A stretch of DNA of 26,657 nt from Acidimicrobiaceae bacterium (GCA_003476595.1 DMTU01000237.1:1-26657); one strand, 5' to 3'; positions 16,004-22,618 are shown, counted from the first letter of the stretch. The notes: generated by a model not told the origin, from the sequence alone. Made by a program: numbers and translations.

Positions 16004-16369
16004 ATGCAGCTGTCCGGCCTCGACCTCCGCTACGCCCTGACCACCGCCCTCCTGCGCGCCGGCGTCCCGCTGACGGTTCCCGAGCTGGTACGTGCCCTCG
16101 ACCGCGATGGCTTCACCATCTGGGGTCGCCCGAGCAAGGCGGTGTCCGACGCCCTGCGTTGGGAGATCGGACGCGGCCGCGTCGTTCGGGTCCGCCGGGG
16201 CGTGTACCGCGCCGGGACCATGCCGAAGCAGACCCGGAGTCGCATCATCCGGCGAGTCGCGGACCTCCGAGAGCGCGCACGCACACCTGAGGTCCCACGT
16301 CGGAGCGACAACGGAACCGGCGCGCGCTGCTCGCCAGTGGCTGGAGCCGGCCGACGGGCACGGCGGTAG
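16004..16369 (+). CDS. Small winged-helix-like protein, unknown role
   Basis: 121 residues from the ATG at 16004 (MQLSGLDLRYALTTALLRAG). Segments VPELVRALDRDGF, RPSKAVSDALRWEIGRGRVV and RVRRGVYRAG have the helix-turn-helix plus beta-wing look of a DNA-binding winged helix, followed by a basic tail (MPKQTRSRIIRRVADLRERA). The frame then runs into a 22-bp repeat (16291-16312), and its last 25 or so residues (EVPRRSDNGTGARC..) look like read-through of repeat DNA; the ancestral end may have been near residue 95. A CATGCT box lies 6 nt before the ATG. It may be a regulator or a remnant of a mobile element. I do not recognise a named family. Confidence 0.6.
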   Translation: MQLSGLDLRYALTTALLRAGVPLTVPELVRALDRDGFTIWGRPSKAVSDALRWEIGRGRVVRVRRGVYRAGTMPKQTRSRIIRRVADLRERARTPEVPRRSDNGTGARCSPVAGAGRRARR

Positions 16370-16575
16370 TACCGGATCGGGCCGAGGAAGTCGATGGCGA
16401 TGACCGCCGCCCACGGGTTCGCCTTCCGCTCGGCCTTCGCCCAGCCGGGCTGTCCAAGGTCCCGCGTCGGAGCGACGACGGCCTGCCGCCGAGTTCGGGA
16501 ACCGGAACCGTGCTGGCTGCATGGGCTACGTCGCCGAACGTCATCGCTGCCGGGTTGTCGCTCCGACGTGGGACT
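16291..16575. repeat. Three copies of a 22-bp repeat, two direct and one inverted
   Basis: Copy A (16291-16312) starts GGTCCCACGTCGGAGCGACA. Copy B (16459-16480) has three differences. Copy C (16554-16575) is inverted and matches A at 21 of 22 positions. Each contains the self-complementary-like core GTCGGAGCGAC. They occupy the tail of the winged-helix gene and the 250-bp gene-poor gap 16370-16619. Apart from the repeats I see in that gap only a short minus-strand stretch reading KANPWAAVIAIDFLGP with no clear start, and no confident gene. This looks like a small REP- or MITE-like cluster. Confidence 0.65.
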
Positions 16576-16619
16576 ACGAACTCGTCGCGGTCGAGCGGGA
16601 TGCGGAACCTGGCGCCTCG

Positions 16620-17084
16620 TCAGTCCGCGGTGAGGGTGATGCCGGCCAGGACCTGGTTGATGGCGTCGATGCGCGACGCCCGGGAGAGGTGGCTGCCGAC
16701 GACGACGTAGAGCACGAACGCCCGGCCCTGGTCGTGGAAGAAGACCTGGGCGCCGGACTGGCCCTTGAGGGGTCGCTGCATGGCCTGGGGCGAGAAGTCC
16801 CCGGCGGCGAGGCGGGGGATGCCCGCATGGCCGTGGAGCCGGGAGCCGACGGCCTCGCCGGCCTCCTCGAGCAGGCACAGGAGGACGTCGCCGTCGATCA
16901 TCTGCTCGACTGCGCCGCTGCCGAAGTCGCCCCGGACGGGGGGCATGGGGAAGTTGGCGATGTGGGTGCGAGGGGTGAGGACCTCGCCGCTCGGCGCGCC
17001 GGTGCCCTCGCCGGCGCCGCCGTCGATCTCGGCCTCCCAGCCGGGGGGCAGGTCGAGCTCGATGCCTCGGGATCGGACCTTCAT
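16620..17084 (-). CDS. Hypothetical protein at the end of the Mau-like operon
   Basis: 154 residues, MKVRSRGIELDLPPGWEAEI at the start and SRASRIDAINQVLAGITLTA near the end. It has no signal peptide, no membrane segment and a single Cys. The opening LPPGWE strand, the central VFFHDQGRAFVLYVVVGSHL and the final helix-plus-strand resemble the PsbP/Mog1-like fold of many small actinobacterial proteins; this is a fold guess only. It starts 13 nt after the stop of the membrane protein gene and so is the last gene of the minus-strand operon. Confidence 0.7.
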   Translation of the reverse strand: MKVRSRGIELDLPPGWEAEIDGGAGEGTGAPSGEVLTPRTHIANFPMPPVRGDFGSGAVEQMIDGDVLLCLLEEAGEAVGSRLHGHAGIPRLAAGDFSPQAMQRPLKGQSGAQVFFHDQGRAFVLYVVVGSHLSRASRIDAINQVLAGITLTAD

Positions 17085-17097
17085 GGCAGCTCCAGGA

Positions 17098-17685
17098 TCA
17101 GATGAGCAGGGCGGCGCCGGCGAACAGCGCCGACGCCGCGAGGACGGACGTGGACGTGGTGCGCACCGCCGGCGACCAGCGGTGCAGGCGCTGGTGGAAC
17201 TCGACGAGGCGCTGGGGCGAGGCGATGGACCGGGCGGGCAGCAGGGTGAGCCCCCGGGTGATGCCGAAGGCGACCATGATGCCGAGCGCAGCCAACGGGT
17301 GGCCGGCCAGCACCGCGGCGGCGAGGGCGACGTAGACCGCAGCGGTCGTGATGTAGGTCAGCACGCCGGCGCCGAGCTGGAAGCCGAAGCCGGCGCCGTA
17401 GACCCAGCCCCGGTACTCGTTCAGCCAGTTCTCGTCGACCTGGCGCGGCACCGACGGCAGGGACCGGCCGGTGCGCTCGAAGGCGGCCGCGGCCACGGCG
17501 ACCAGGGCGATCGTCGCGGTGGCGGCGGTGGTGGAGACGAGCGCGTCGACGGGGATGCTCACGAGCGCGGCGATCGTGCCCGTGGACGCGCCGCCGAGCA
17601 GCGAGCCCACGAGGAACGCACCGGCGGTGACGCCGAATCGGTTGCCCTTGCCCCGCTCGCCGAGCGGGTGGATGCTCGAGAGCAT
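17098..17685 (-). CDS. Polytopic membrane protein of the Mau-like operon
   Basis: 195 residues. The basic N-terminus MLSSIHPLGERGKGNRF is followed by about five hydrophobic segments: GVTAGAFLVGSLLGG, an Ala/Val-rich TM around 58-70, YGAGFGFQLGAGVLTYIT, VYVALAAAVLAG, and a C-terminal TM. The conserved-looking soluble turn LNEYRGWVYGAGFGFQLGAG sits in the middle. Its place recalls the CcdA/DsbD-like or MauF-type membrane partner of Mau clusters, but it contains no cysteine at all, so it cannot pass disulphides itself. I infer a structural or export role. Function unproven. Confidence 0.75.
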   Translation of the reverse strand: MLSSIHPLGERGKGNRFGVTAGAFLVGSLLGGASTGTIAALVSIPVDALVSTTAATATIALVAVAAAAFERTGRSLPSVPRQVDENWLNEYRGWVYGAGFGFQLGAGVLTYITTAAVYVALAAAVLAGHPLAALGIMVAFGITRGLTLLPARSIASPQRLVEFHQRLHRWSPAVRTTSTSVLAASALFAGAALLI

Positions 17686-17694
17686 CGACTCGCC

Positions 17695-17769
17695 TCACGG
17701 CGACCAGGTCGAGCGGATCGCGCCGAGGACGGCCGCGGTCAGGCCGACCACGACGACGACCACGTTCAC
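17695..17769 (-). CDS. 24-residue single-pass membrane peptide
   Basis: A GTG at 17769 overlaps the stop of the MauD-like gene (GTGA) and opens 24 codons ending TGA at 17695. They encode one hydrophobic helix (VNVVVVVVGLTAAVLGAI) and the tail RSTWSP. The tight GTGA coupling, used throughout this operon, and the membrane-peptide composition favour a real gene. It ends 9 nt before the next ATG. Confidence 0.5.
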   Translation of the reverse strand: MNVVVVVVGLTAAVLGAIRSTWSP

Positions 17770-18629
17770 GGCCGGGGCTGCTCCTGGTCACCGGGCTCGG
17801 CGTCCTCGTCCGGTACGACGGGCTCGTGGAACAGGCGGGGATCGCCGGGGCTGAGGCCGGCGCGGGCCAGGTCGCGGTCCACCCGCTCGGTGCGGGCCTT
17901 GCCGAGGAGGAGATCCCGGCGGCGGACCTGTCCGGCTCCGTAGCCGGCGTCGGCCAGGGCACGGTCGAGCAGGGTGCGCACCCGGTCCCACGACGATGCC
18001 GCACCCTCGCCGACGACGACACCGCGACGGCCGTCGACCAGCGCGAAGTACGGGGCGACGGGCACGCCGTAGTCGTCCCAGGCGTCGGTGGACTGGATCG
18101 TGAGCACGTGCGGGGCGGCCATGGCGGCGACGTCGGCCGGGCTCTCGGTCTCGGGTCCCTGGGTGACGACGACGAGGCGGGTGTCGGCGGGCAGCTCCAC
18201 GCCCTCGGCGAAGGCCCCCCAGAAGTCGGCGCAGGTGGCGCAGCCGGTGGTGAGGAAGGCGAGCAGCGTGGCCTGGTCGCTCGGCGCGATCGAGACGGTC
18301 CGGGTGCCGCCGTTGGGCGTGATGCCGGCGATGTCGACGGCACGACGGCCGGTGGACCCGGCCGGCTCGGGCACGCCGTCGGTGGTGCGGATGGTCGGGG
18401 CGATGTCGGAGGTGAAGGTGGGCGTGCCCGACGGGCTGCGCTCGGCCCGACCGGCGCGGCCGCCGCCCCGGCCGCCGCTGTGGTCGTGGTCGTGCTCCCG
18501 GTCCGGGTCGAGGCTGATGCCGGCATCGTGCAGGGCGCGCAGGATCTCGGCGTGGCTGCGAAGCAGGCCGATGACCAGCAGCGCCAGCACCCCGACCAGG
18601 ATGGCGAGGAGCAGGACGACGGCGCTCAC
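17766..18629 (-). CDS. MauD-like membrane-anchored thioredoxin-fold protein
   Basis: 287 residues from a GTG that overlaps the previous stop. SAVVLLLAILVGVLALLVIG (2-21) is an N-terminal membrane anchor. A charged His/Asp/Gly linker (45-70) follows, then a redoxin domain with TLLAFLTTGCATCADFW: the CxxC is Cys130/Cys133. TRLVVVTQGP and VPVAPYFALVDG supply the central strands and the Pro next to the active site. MauD in methylamine-utilisation clusters helps form disulphides in the Cys-rich light chain. Here it lies right after a Cys-rich MauA-like gene, so I infer the same job outside the membrane. Confidence 0.85.
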   Translation of the reverse strand: MSAVVLLLAILVGVLALLVIGLLRSHAEILRALHDAGISLDPDREHDHDHSGGRGGGRAGRAERSPSGTPTFTSDIAPTIRTTDGVPEPAGSTGRRAVDIAGITPNGGTRTVSIAPSDQATLLAFLTTGCATCADFWGAFAEGVELPADTRLVVVTQGPETESPADVAAMAAPHVLTIQSTDAWDDYGVPVAPYFALVDGRRGVVVGEGAASSWDRVRTLLDRALADAGYGAGQVRRRDLLLGKARTERVDRDLARAGLSPGDPRLFHEPVVPDEDAEPGDQEQPRP

Positions 18630-19897
18630 GCCGACGCCTTCGGCTCGCCGTCCGGGTACCGGGCCACGGCCCGGCGCAGGTACTCGTCGCTGGCTGCGAG
18701 GTAGAGGGCCAGCTCGATGTCGCGGCCGTTGTCGATGTAGTCGACCCAGTAGTCCTGGCCGCTGGGGTCGGGCTCGCGGGCGAGGAACCGGTCGTAGAGC
18801 TGGGCGACCCGGCGCTCGCGGGACTCGACCGACCCGAACACGTCGGCGGCGACGGACTCGCGCGACGCGCCGCCCTCGAGGGCCTGGACGTGCCGGGACC
18901 GTTCGGCCTCGGTCGGGGTGCGCCCCAGGATCTTCTCGTACATGCGCTCGACGTAGGTCGTGCGGTTCGAGCGGGACGCGGCGAAGAACTCGTCGCTGGC
19001 GTAGAAGACCACGGCCAGCTCGGCCGGCGTCGTGCCCGACCGGAGCTTCTCGGACCAGAAGGCGCGACCGTCGGCGTCGGGGGCCCGGTCGAAGGCCGAC
19101 CGGTACAGGCCCTCCACGACCGTGGTCGTGTACTCGTCGGAGAAGGCGAACGACCAGGCCACCACGTCGCGGCCGTGGCCCTTGGCCAGCTCCTCGGCGA
19201 AGCCCTCGACACCCGCCTCCTCGCCCTCGCGGCCGAGGAAGTCGGGGTAGAGCGCCCGCACGAAGGCGAGCTCGGCCGCGGTGGGCTCGCGCACCGGCTC
19301 GAGGCAGGCCCGGTGGTGCCAGCGGGTGTTGTTGTCGGTGCGGGCCACCGTGGTGCACGTGGGCTCCAGCTCCCACGGCTTGGTGCACGTGACCACGCGG
19401 CACATGATCGGGCCGACGCAGGCGACCTGGTTGTTGCAGTTGCCGTAGCGGAAGACGGTGCAGCCGTCCTTGCGGTTCCCGCAGCTGCGGCACTGGCACG
19501 TGGTGTCCGAGCCCCGGCAGACGCCGGCCGAGCCGCACCGGCAGGCGGGCGACTCCTTGTTGCAGTCCATGTAGTAGCGGGCCGAACCGTTGCAGTAGCT
19601 GGAGTTGTCGACCTTCCACCAGCCGGCGAGCAGGGTGTTCGGCGGGCAGGCGTTCTCACCGGTGATGGCGCAGCAGAACTCGGTGTAGCCGTCGCAGCAC
19701 AGCGACGAGCAGTCGCAGCTGCGCCCGAGGCAGGAGCACACCGCGGCGTACGCGGTGCCGGGGCGCATCACGTAGGTGGGCCCGGCCACGGTGAGGGCGC
19801 TGCCCACCACTGCGGTCTTGGAGATGAAGCCGCGCCGGCTCGTGCGGCGATCGACGAACGCGGCGGCCCGCTCGGTGAGGGTGGTGGTGAGGCTCAC
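18626..19897 (-). CDS. Tat-exported MauA-like Cys-rich domain fused to DUF4214 repeats
   Basis: 423 residues from the GTG at 19897, overlapping the MauE stop. The Tat signal TSRRGFISKTAVVGSALTVAG has its twin Arg at 21-22, with likely cleavage after AYA (51). Residues 54-192 hold 24 cysteines by my count. The order CPPNTLLAGWW..C..YYMDC matches the methylamine dehydrogenase light chain (CPPGTxLA..W..C..YRDCC), so Trp93/94 would correspond to the first TTQ tryptophan. The site of the second tryptophan (WCFG in MauA) reads Ala159-CVG, so a TTQ cofactor cannot form as in MauA. From about 205 to the end are four or so DUF4214 repeats (FLGREGEE, AFDRAPDADGRAFW, ILGRTPTE, FLAREPDPSGQDYW). The role is unknown; I infer a secreted, heavily disulphide-linked structural or binding protein. 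Confidence 0.8.
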   Translation of the reverse strand: MSLTTTLTERAAAFVDRRTSRRGFISKTAVVGSALTVAGPTYVMRPGTAYAAVCSCLGRSCDCSSLCCDGYTEFCCAITGENACPPNTLLAGWWKVDNSSYCNGSARYYMDCNKESPACRCGSAGVCRGSDTTCQCRSCGNRKDGCTVFRYGNCNNQVACVGPIMCRVVTCTKPWELEPTCTTVARTDNNTRWHHRACLEPVREPTAAELAFVRALYPDFLGREGEEAGVEGFAEELAKGHGRDVVAWSFAFSDEYTTTVVEGLYRSAFDRAPDADGRAFWSEKLRSGTTPAELAVVFYASDEFFAASRSNRTTYVERMYEKILGRTPTEAERSRHVQALEGGASRESVAADVFGSVESRERRVAQLYDRFLAREPDPSGQDYWVDYIDNGRDIELALYLAASDEYLRRAVARYPDGEPKASA

Positions 19898-20457
19898 GAG
19901 ACGCTCCCGAAGGTGCGGACGGGGGGACTGGGGTGCTCGCCCTGCAGGAGCCGGCTGATCTCGGAGGTGAGCGCCGGAGCGACGAGCAGGACGGCAGCTC
20001 CGATGGCGAGGAGCAGGACGTAGGCGCTGGCCGTGACCAGGCCGTCGTCGATGACGTCGACGATGTCGGGCACGCCGGCGACGGCGACGGCGAAGGCGGT
20101 CACGGCCGCGACGCCGTTCAGCGCCAGGTGGGCCGTGCCGGGCGGGGTGGAGGAGGCTCCGAAGCATCCGCAGCCGGCGTCGGCGTCCCGGGCCCGCAGG
20201 AGCAGGACGAAGCCGGCCAGGGCCAGGTAGAACACGCCGAGCCAGGCGGCGGCCAGGCGATGGGGCACGGCGAGGGCGGTGAGGCCGGTGGCCGCCTCGA
20301 TGGCGCCGAGGGCGACGCCGGCGGCCGGTCGGCCGCGCCCGGGCAGGGGCAGCCGGGCGTCGGCCATCGCCTCGGCAGCGGCGCCGGGGGCGACCAGCTT
20401 CTGGATCCCGCTCACGACGAGGACCAGCGCCAGCAGGTGCAGGGGGGCGGCGAGCAC
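19894..20457 (-). CDS. MauE/DoxX-like redox-associated membrane protein
   Basis: About 187 residues from the GTG at 20457; an in-frame GTG at 20481 is the other choice, but the TAGGTT box lies between the two. Several membrane helices (LHLLALVLVVSGIQKL, LGAIEAATGLTALAV, WLGVFYLALAGFVLLL and two more) surround the signature AGCGCFGAS with its paired cysteines at about 96 and 98. MauE-type proteins work with MauD in making the Cys-rich light chain of methylamine dehydrogenase and are thought to move reducing equivalents or disulphides across the membrane. Its stop overlaps the start of the MauA-like gene, which suggests matched synthesis. Confidence 0.85.
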   Translation of the reverse strand: MLAAPLHLLALVLVVSGIQKLVAPGAAAEAMADARLPLPGRGRPAAGVALGAIEAATGLTALAVPHRLAAAWLGVFYLALAGFVLLLRARDADAGCGCFGASSTPPGTAHLALNGVAAVTAFAVAVAGVPDIVDVIDDGLVTASAYVLLLAIGAAVLLVAPALTSEISRLLQGEHPSPPVRTFGSVS

Positions 20458-20465
20458 GGCCCCCC

Positions 20466-20471
20466 AACCTA
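20466..20471 (-). promoter_or_regulatory. -10 box TAGGTT for the MauE-like gene
   Basis: On the minus strand TAGGTT is followed by 8 nt and the GTG at 20457. The Mau-like genes could thus be transcribed from here as well as from the promoter of the selenoprotein gene upstream. Confidence 0.45.
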
Positions 20472-20483
20472 TTGGGTGCACCG

Positions 20484-21071
20484 TCAGTTGCTCAGCAGCT
20501 CGGTGATCTTGGCATCGAGCTTGTCAGCATCGCCGTACTCGCCGTAACCGGTGGATTCGATCGTGCCGTCGTCGTCGACGAACACGAACACCGAGCGCCC
20601 GATGGTGCCGAACCGGGCCCAGATCGATCCGTCCTCGTCGTAGGCGTGGGGGAACGCCTCGAGGCCGTAGCGGTCGACGAAGCCGGCGACCGGACCGAGG
20701 TCGTCGAGCCCGGCCATGCCGAGGAAGGCGATCTCGTCGCCGCGCTCCTGGTGCACCGCTGCGACCGCAGGGGCTTCACGGATGCACGACGTTCACCACG
20801 GCGCCCAGAACCAGATGACGAGGTCCTGACCGGCGAAGTCGGCGCCGATCACCTGGCCGCCGCGGACGTCGGGAGCCACGAAGTCCAGCTGTTCGGGCAC
20901 CGCAGGCCCCGCGGGTGCCCCCGCCTCCGTGGAGGACGAGGTGCCTGCGCTCGTCGTCGTCGTGGACTCGGCCGCTGGTGCGGCGGCGACGTCGTCGTCG
21001 CCGGATCCACCGCACGCCGCGGCTGCCAGCGCGACGGCCAGCAGGGAGGCGGCGAGGCGCAGGCGGGGCAC
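20484..21071 (-). CDS. Thioredoxin-fold lipoprotein with in-frame TGA at the first active-site Cys; probable selenoprotein
   Basis: The GTG at 21071 opens a frame with a lipoprotein signal (RLAASLLAVALAAAAC, lipid Cys20), a Thr/Ser/Ala linker and a TlpA/MPT53-like domain. At codon 93 (20793-20795) the frame meets TGA in the context LVIWFWAPW-TGA-TSCIREAPAV. Family members have Cys there (WAPWC-x-x-C). The same frame then runs on without another stop to TGA at 20484 through IAFLGMAGLDDLGPVAGFV and FGTIGRSVFVFVDDDG, so the domain is complete if TGA is read as selenocysteine (U93-T-S-C96). A hairpin with a GGUC loop follows at SECIS distance. With Sec the protein has 195 residues. It is the first gene of the Mau-like operon. 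Alternatives: a TGC-to-TGA nonsense mutation or a sequence error. Cys96 is kept. The usual cis-Pro position is Ser160. Confidence 0.75.
20751..20787 (-). promoter_or_regulatory. Candidate bacterial SECIS hairpin
   Basis: After the TGA (20793-20795) the RNA can fold as follows: lower stem GUGCA (20787-20783) with UGCAC (20755-20751), then an upper stem CUGC/GCAG. The upper stem is extended by CC/GG past one C-C mismatch. The apical loop GGUC is at 20766-20763, 26 nt after the TGA. E. coli fdhF also has GGUC in the SECIS apical loop, and SelB reads the G and U. Loop content and distance suit the bacterial SECIS model as I recall it; folding was done by eye only. Confidence 0.6.
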
Positions 21072-21077
21072 GCCCGG

Positions 21078-21124
21078 ATGGTACGACCGCTCGCTGCCGG
21101 GGTCCCGTCGCCCCCCGGTATCTT
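21078..21124. promoter_or_regulatory. Divergent leaderless -10 boxes (selenoprotein gene / 29-residue peptide gene)
   Basis: On the minus strand TACCAT (21078-21083) lies 6 nt before the GTG at 21071. On the plus strand TATCTT (21119-21124) lies 7 nt before the GTG at 21132. The start-to-start distance is only 60 bp, so the two -35 regions overlap or interleave. Confidence 0.5.
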
Positions 21125-21131
21125 CGGGGCC

Positions 21132-21221
21132 GTGAGCACCCGACGCCTGATCATCGCCGCCCTGCTGTGCGGGCTGGCCATCCTCGTGGCGTTCAGCGTG
21201 CAGCTGCTGCTGGTGCTGTAG
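21132..21221 (+). CDS. 29-residue single-pass membrane peptide
   Basis: The GTG at 21132 opens 29 codons ending TAG at 21219-21221. The product starts STRRLIIAALLCGLAILVAF and continues SVQLLLVL: a basic N-terminus and one membrane helix with a single Cys. A good TATCTT -10 box 7 nt upstream and the absence of any other gene in the gap support it. It is divergent from the selenoprotein gene and its stop lies 4 nt from that of the convergent beta-lactamase-fold gene. The role is unknown. Confidence 0.6.
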   Translation: MSTRRLIIAALLCGLAILVAFSVQLLLVL

Positions 21222-21225
21222 CCGG

Positions 21226-22608
21226 CTAGGAGATCCGGGCGTGGGCCCGGCGCTGGAAGTGCACGTAGGGCACGCCGTCGGGGTCGTCGTCCTCGTCGGA
21301 CTCCACCATCACCACGAGGTGCTGGACCAGGGTCTCGGGGTCGAGCGTGACGAAGCGGTGGTCGTCGACCGGGTGCAGCGTGAGCGTGCGCTCCCGCATG
21401 CCCGCCTTCAGGAACAGCTCGTCGGGGATGATGGTCATCCGCAGGGTGCCCTCGTCCCGGCCGCCGGCGATGGCGAGGCGCTGGTGCATGCGCTCGTAGA
21501 TGCCGGTGTAGCGGTCGGCGTCGGGGCCCTCACCCGGGGGCAGCGTGTCGGGGATCTCCGGCGGCACGCACCCGAGGGCCTCCGTGCCGACGTGGGCGAA
21601 CACGTCCTCGGCGACCGCGGTGCCCCGGGTGGAGTTCGTGAGCACCACGACCGCGGCATCGAGCTCGGGCAGCACCCGCAGGAAGGTGCGCTGGCCGGCG
21701 GTGTCGCCGTCGTGGGCGAGGACCGGTTGGTCGTCCCACTTGGTGAGCCACCAGCCCAGGCCCCACTCGTCGTCGGTGCCCGGGACCTCGACCTCGCCGT
21801 TGCGCATCTCGGCGATGGCCTTGGCCGGGACGACCTGGCGGTCCTCGACCGAGCGGCCGCCGCGCAGGTGCATGGCGGCGAAGGTCAGCACGTCCTCGGC
21901 GTTGGCGATGATCCCGCCGATCGGGGCGTTGAAGCGGGACAGCACCCACGGGGCGACCGACGGCGTGCCCTGGTCGTCGTGGTGGTGGCCGGCCGCGACC
22001 CGGTGGACGATGGCCTGCTCGGCCTGGGTGACGGTGTGACCGAGCGCCAGGGGCCGGAGCAGGCGACGCTGCAGGGCCCGGGCGTAGTGGTCGCCGGTGG
22101 CCTCCTCGACCAGGCGGCCGAGCACGCCGTAGCCGGCGTTGCAGTAGGAGAACATGTCGTCGGGGTCGTGGAGCTGGCCGACGTCCTCCAGGGTCGACAC
22201 GTAGCGCCACAGCGCGTCGGGGTTGCGGCCGCAGTCGAGGAAGTGGTCGCCCTGGATGCCGCTGGTGTGGGCGAGCAGCTGGCGCGGCGTGATGGTGAGG
22301 GTGGCGGTGTCGTCCTTGACCCGGAACTCCTGCAGGGCGCCGCGCACGGGTTCGTCGAGCTCGACCAGGCCGGCGTGCACGAGCTGCAGCACGAGGGTGG
22401 CGGTGTACACCTTCGAGATCGAGCCGAGCTGGAAGAGCGTGTCGGTCGTGGTCTCCACGCCGGTGCCCACGTTGGCCACGCCACCGGCGACGAGGACGAG
22501 CTCGTCGCCCCGCAGCACGCCGACGACGGCGCCGGGCACCGCGTGGGTCTGCAGCGACGCGTCCAGCGCGGACTGCAACGTCGGTCGGAGGGTCTCGAGG
22601 GCCGGCAT
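21226..22608 (-). CDS. Class C beta-lactamase-fold serine hydrolase (penicillin-binding protein/esterase family)
   Basis: 460 residues from the ATG at 22608, which a TACCCT box 10 nt upstream supports; the open frame continues further but would cross the M24 promoter. SISK with Ser63 and Lys66 (LFQLGSISKVYTATL), the YxN motif as Tyr155-C-Asn157 (FSYCNAGYG) and HDG in VLAHDGDTAG are the three active-site motifs. A roughly 100-residue C-terminal domain (YTGIYERMHQRL onward) is of the type found after many such hydrolases. No signal peptide is present, so it should be cytosolic, which favours an esterase or peptidase over a real beta-lactamase. Confidence 0.9.
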   Translation of the reverse strand: MPALETLRPTLQSALDASLQTHAVPGAVVGVLRGDELVLVAGGVANVGTGVETTTDTLFQLGSISKVYTATLVLQLVHAGLVELDEPVRGALQEFRVKDDTATLTITPRQLLAHTSGIQGDHFLDCGRNPDALWRYVSTLEDVGQLHDPDDMFSYCNAGYGVLGRLVEEATGDHYARALQRRLLRPLALGHTVTQAEQAIVHRVAAGHHHDDQGTPSVAPWVLSRFNAPIGGIIANAEDVLTFAAMHLRGGRSVEDRQVVPAKAIAEMRNGEVEVPGTDDEWGLGWWLTKWDDQPVLAHDGDTAGQRTFLRVLPELDAAVVVLTNSTRGTAVAEDVFAHVGTEALGCVPPEIPDTLPPGEGPDADRYTGIYERMHQRLAIAGGRDEGTLRMTIIPDELFLKAGMRERTLTLHPVDDHRFVTLDPETLVQHLVVMVESDEDDDPDGVPYVHFQRRAHARIS

Positions 22609-22618
22609 GCGGCTGAGG

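Noticed and set aside
16370..16619. A minus-strand peptide-like stretch reading KANPWAAVIAIDFLGP
   Set aside because: It has no clear start, runs into repeat copies and then the antisense of the winged-helix gene, and matches no family I know.
18626..19897. Functional methylamine dehydrogenase light chain (mauA)
   Set aside because: The second TTQ tryptophan is Ala, cysteine content is twice that of MauA, a DUF4214 region is fused, and no heavy chain, mauG or amicyanin is in the window.
20757..20795. Reading the broken thioredoxin gene as a frameshifted pseudogene
   Set aside because: The two halves are in the same frame (36 nt, 12 codons, between the TGA and the downstream GTG), so there is no frameshift, only one TGA at the catalytic Cys position.
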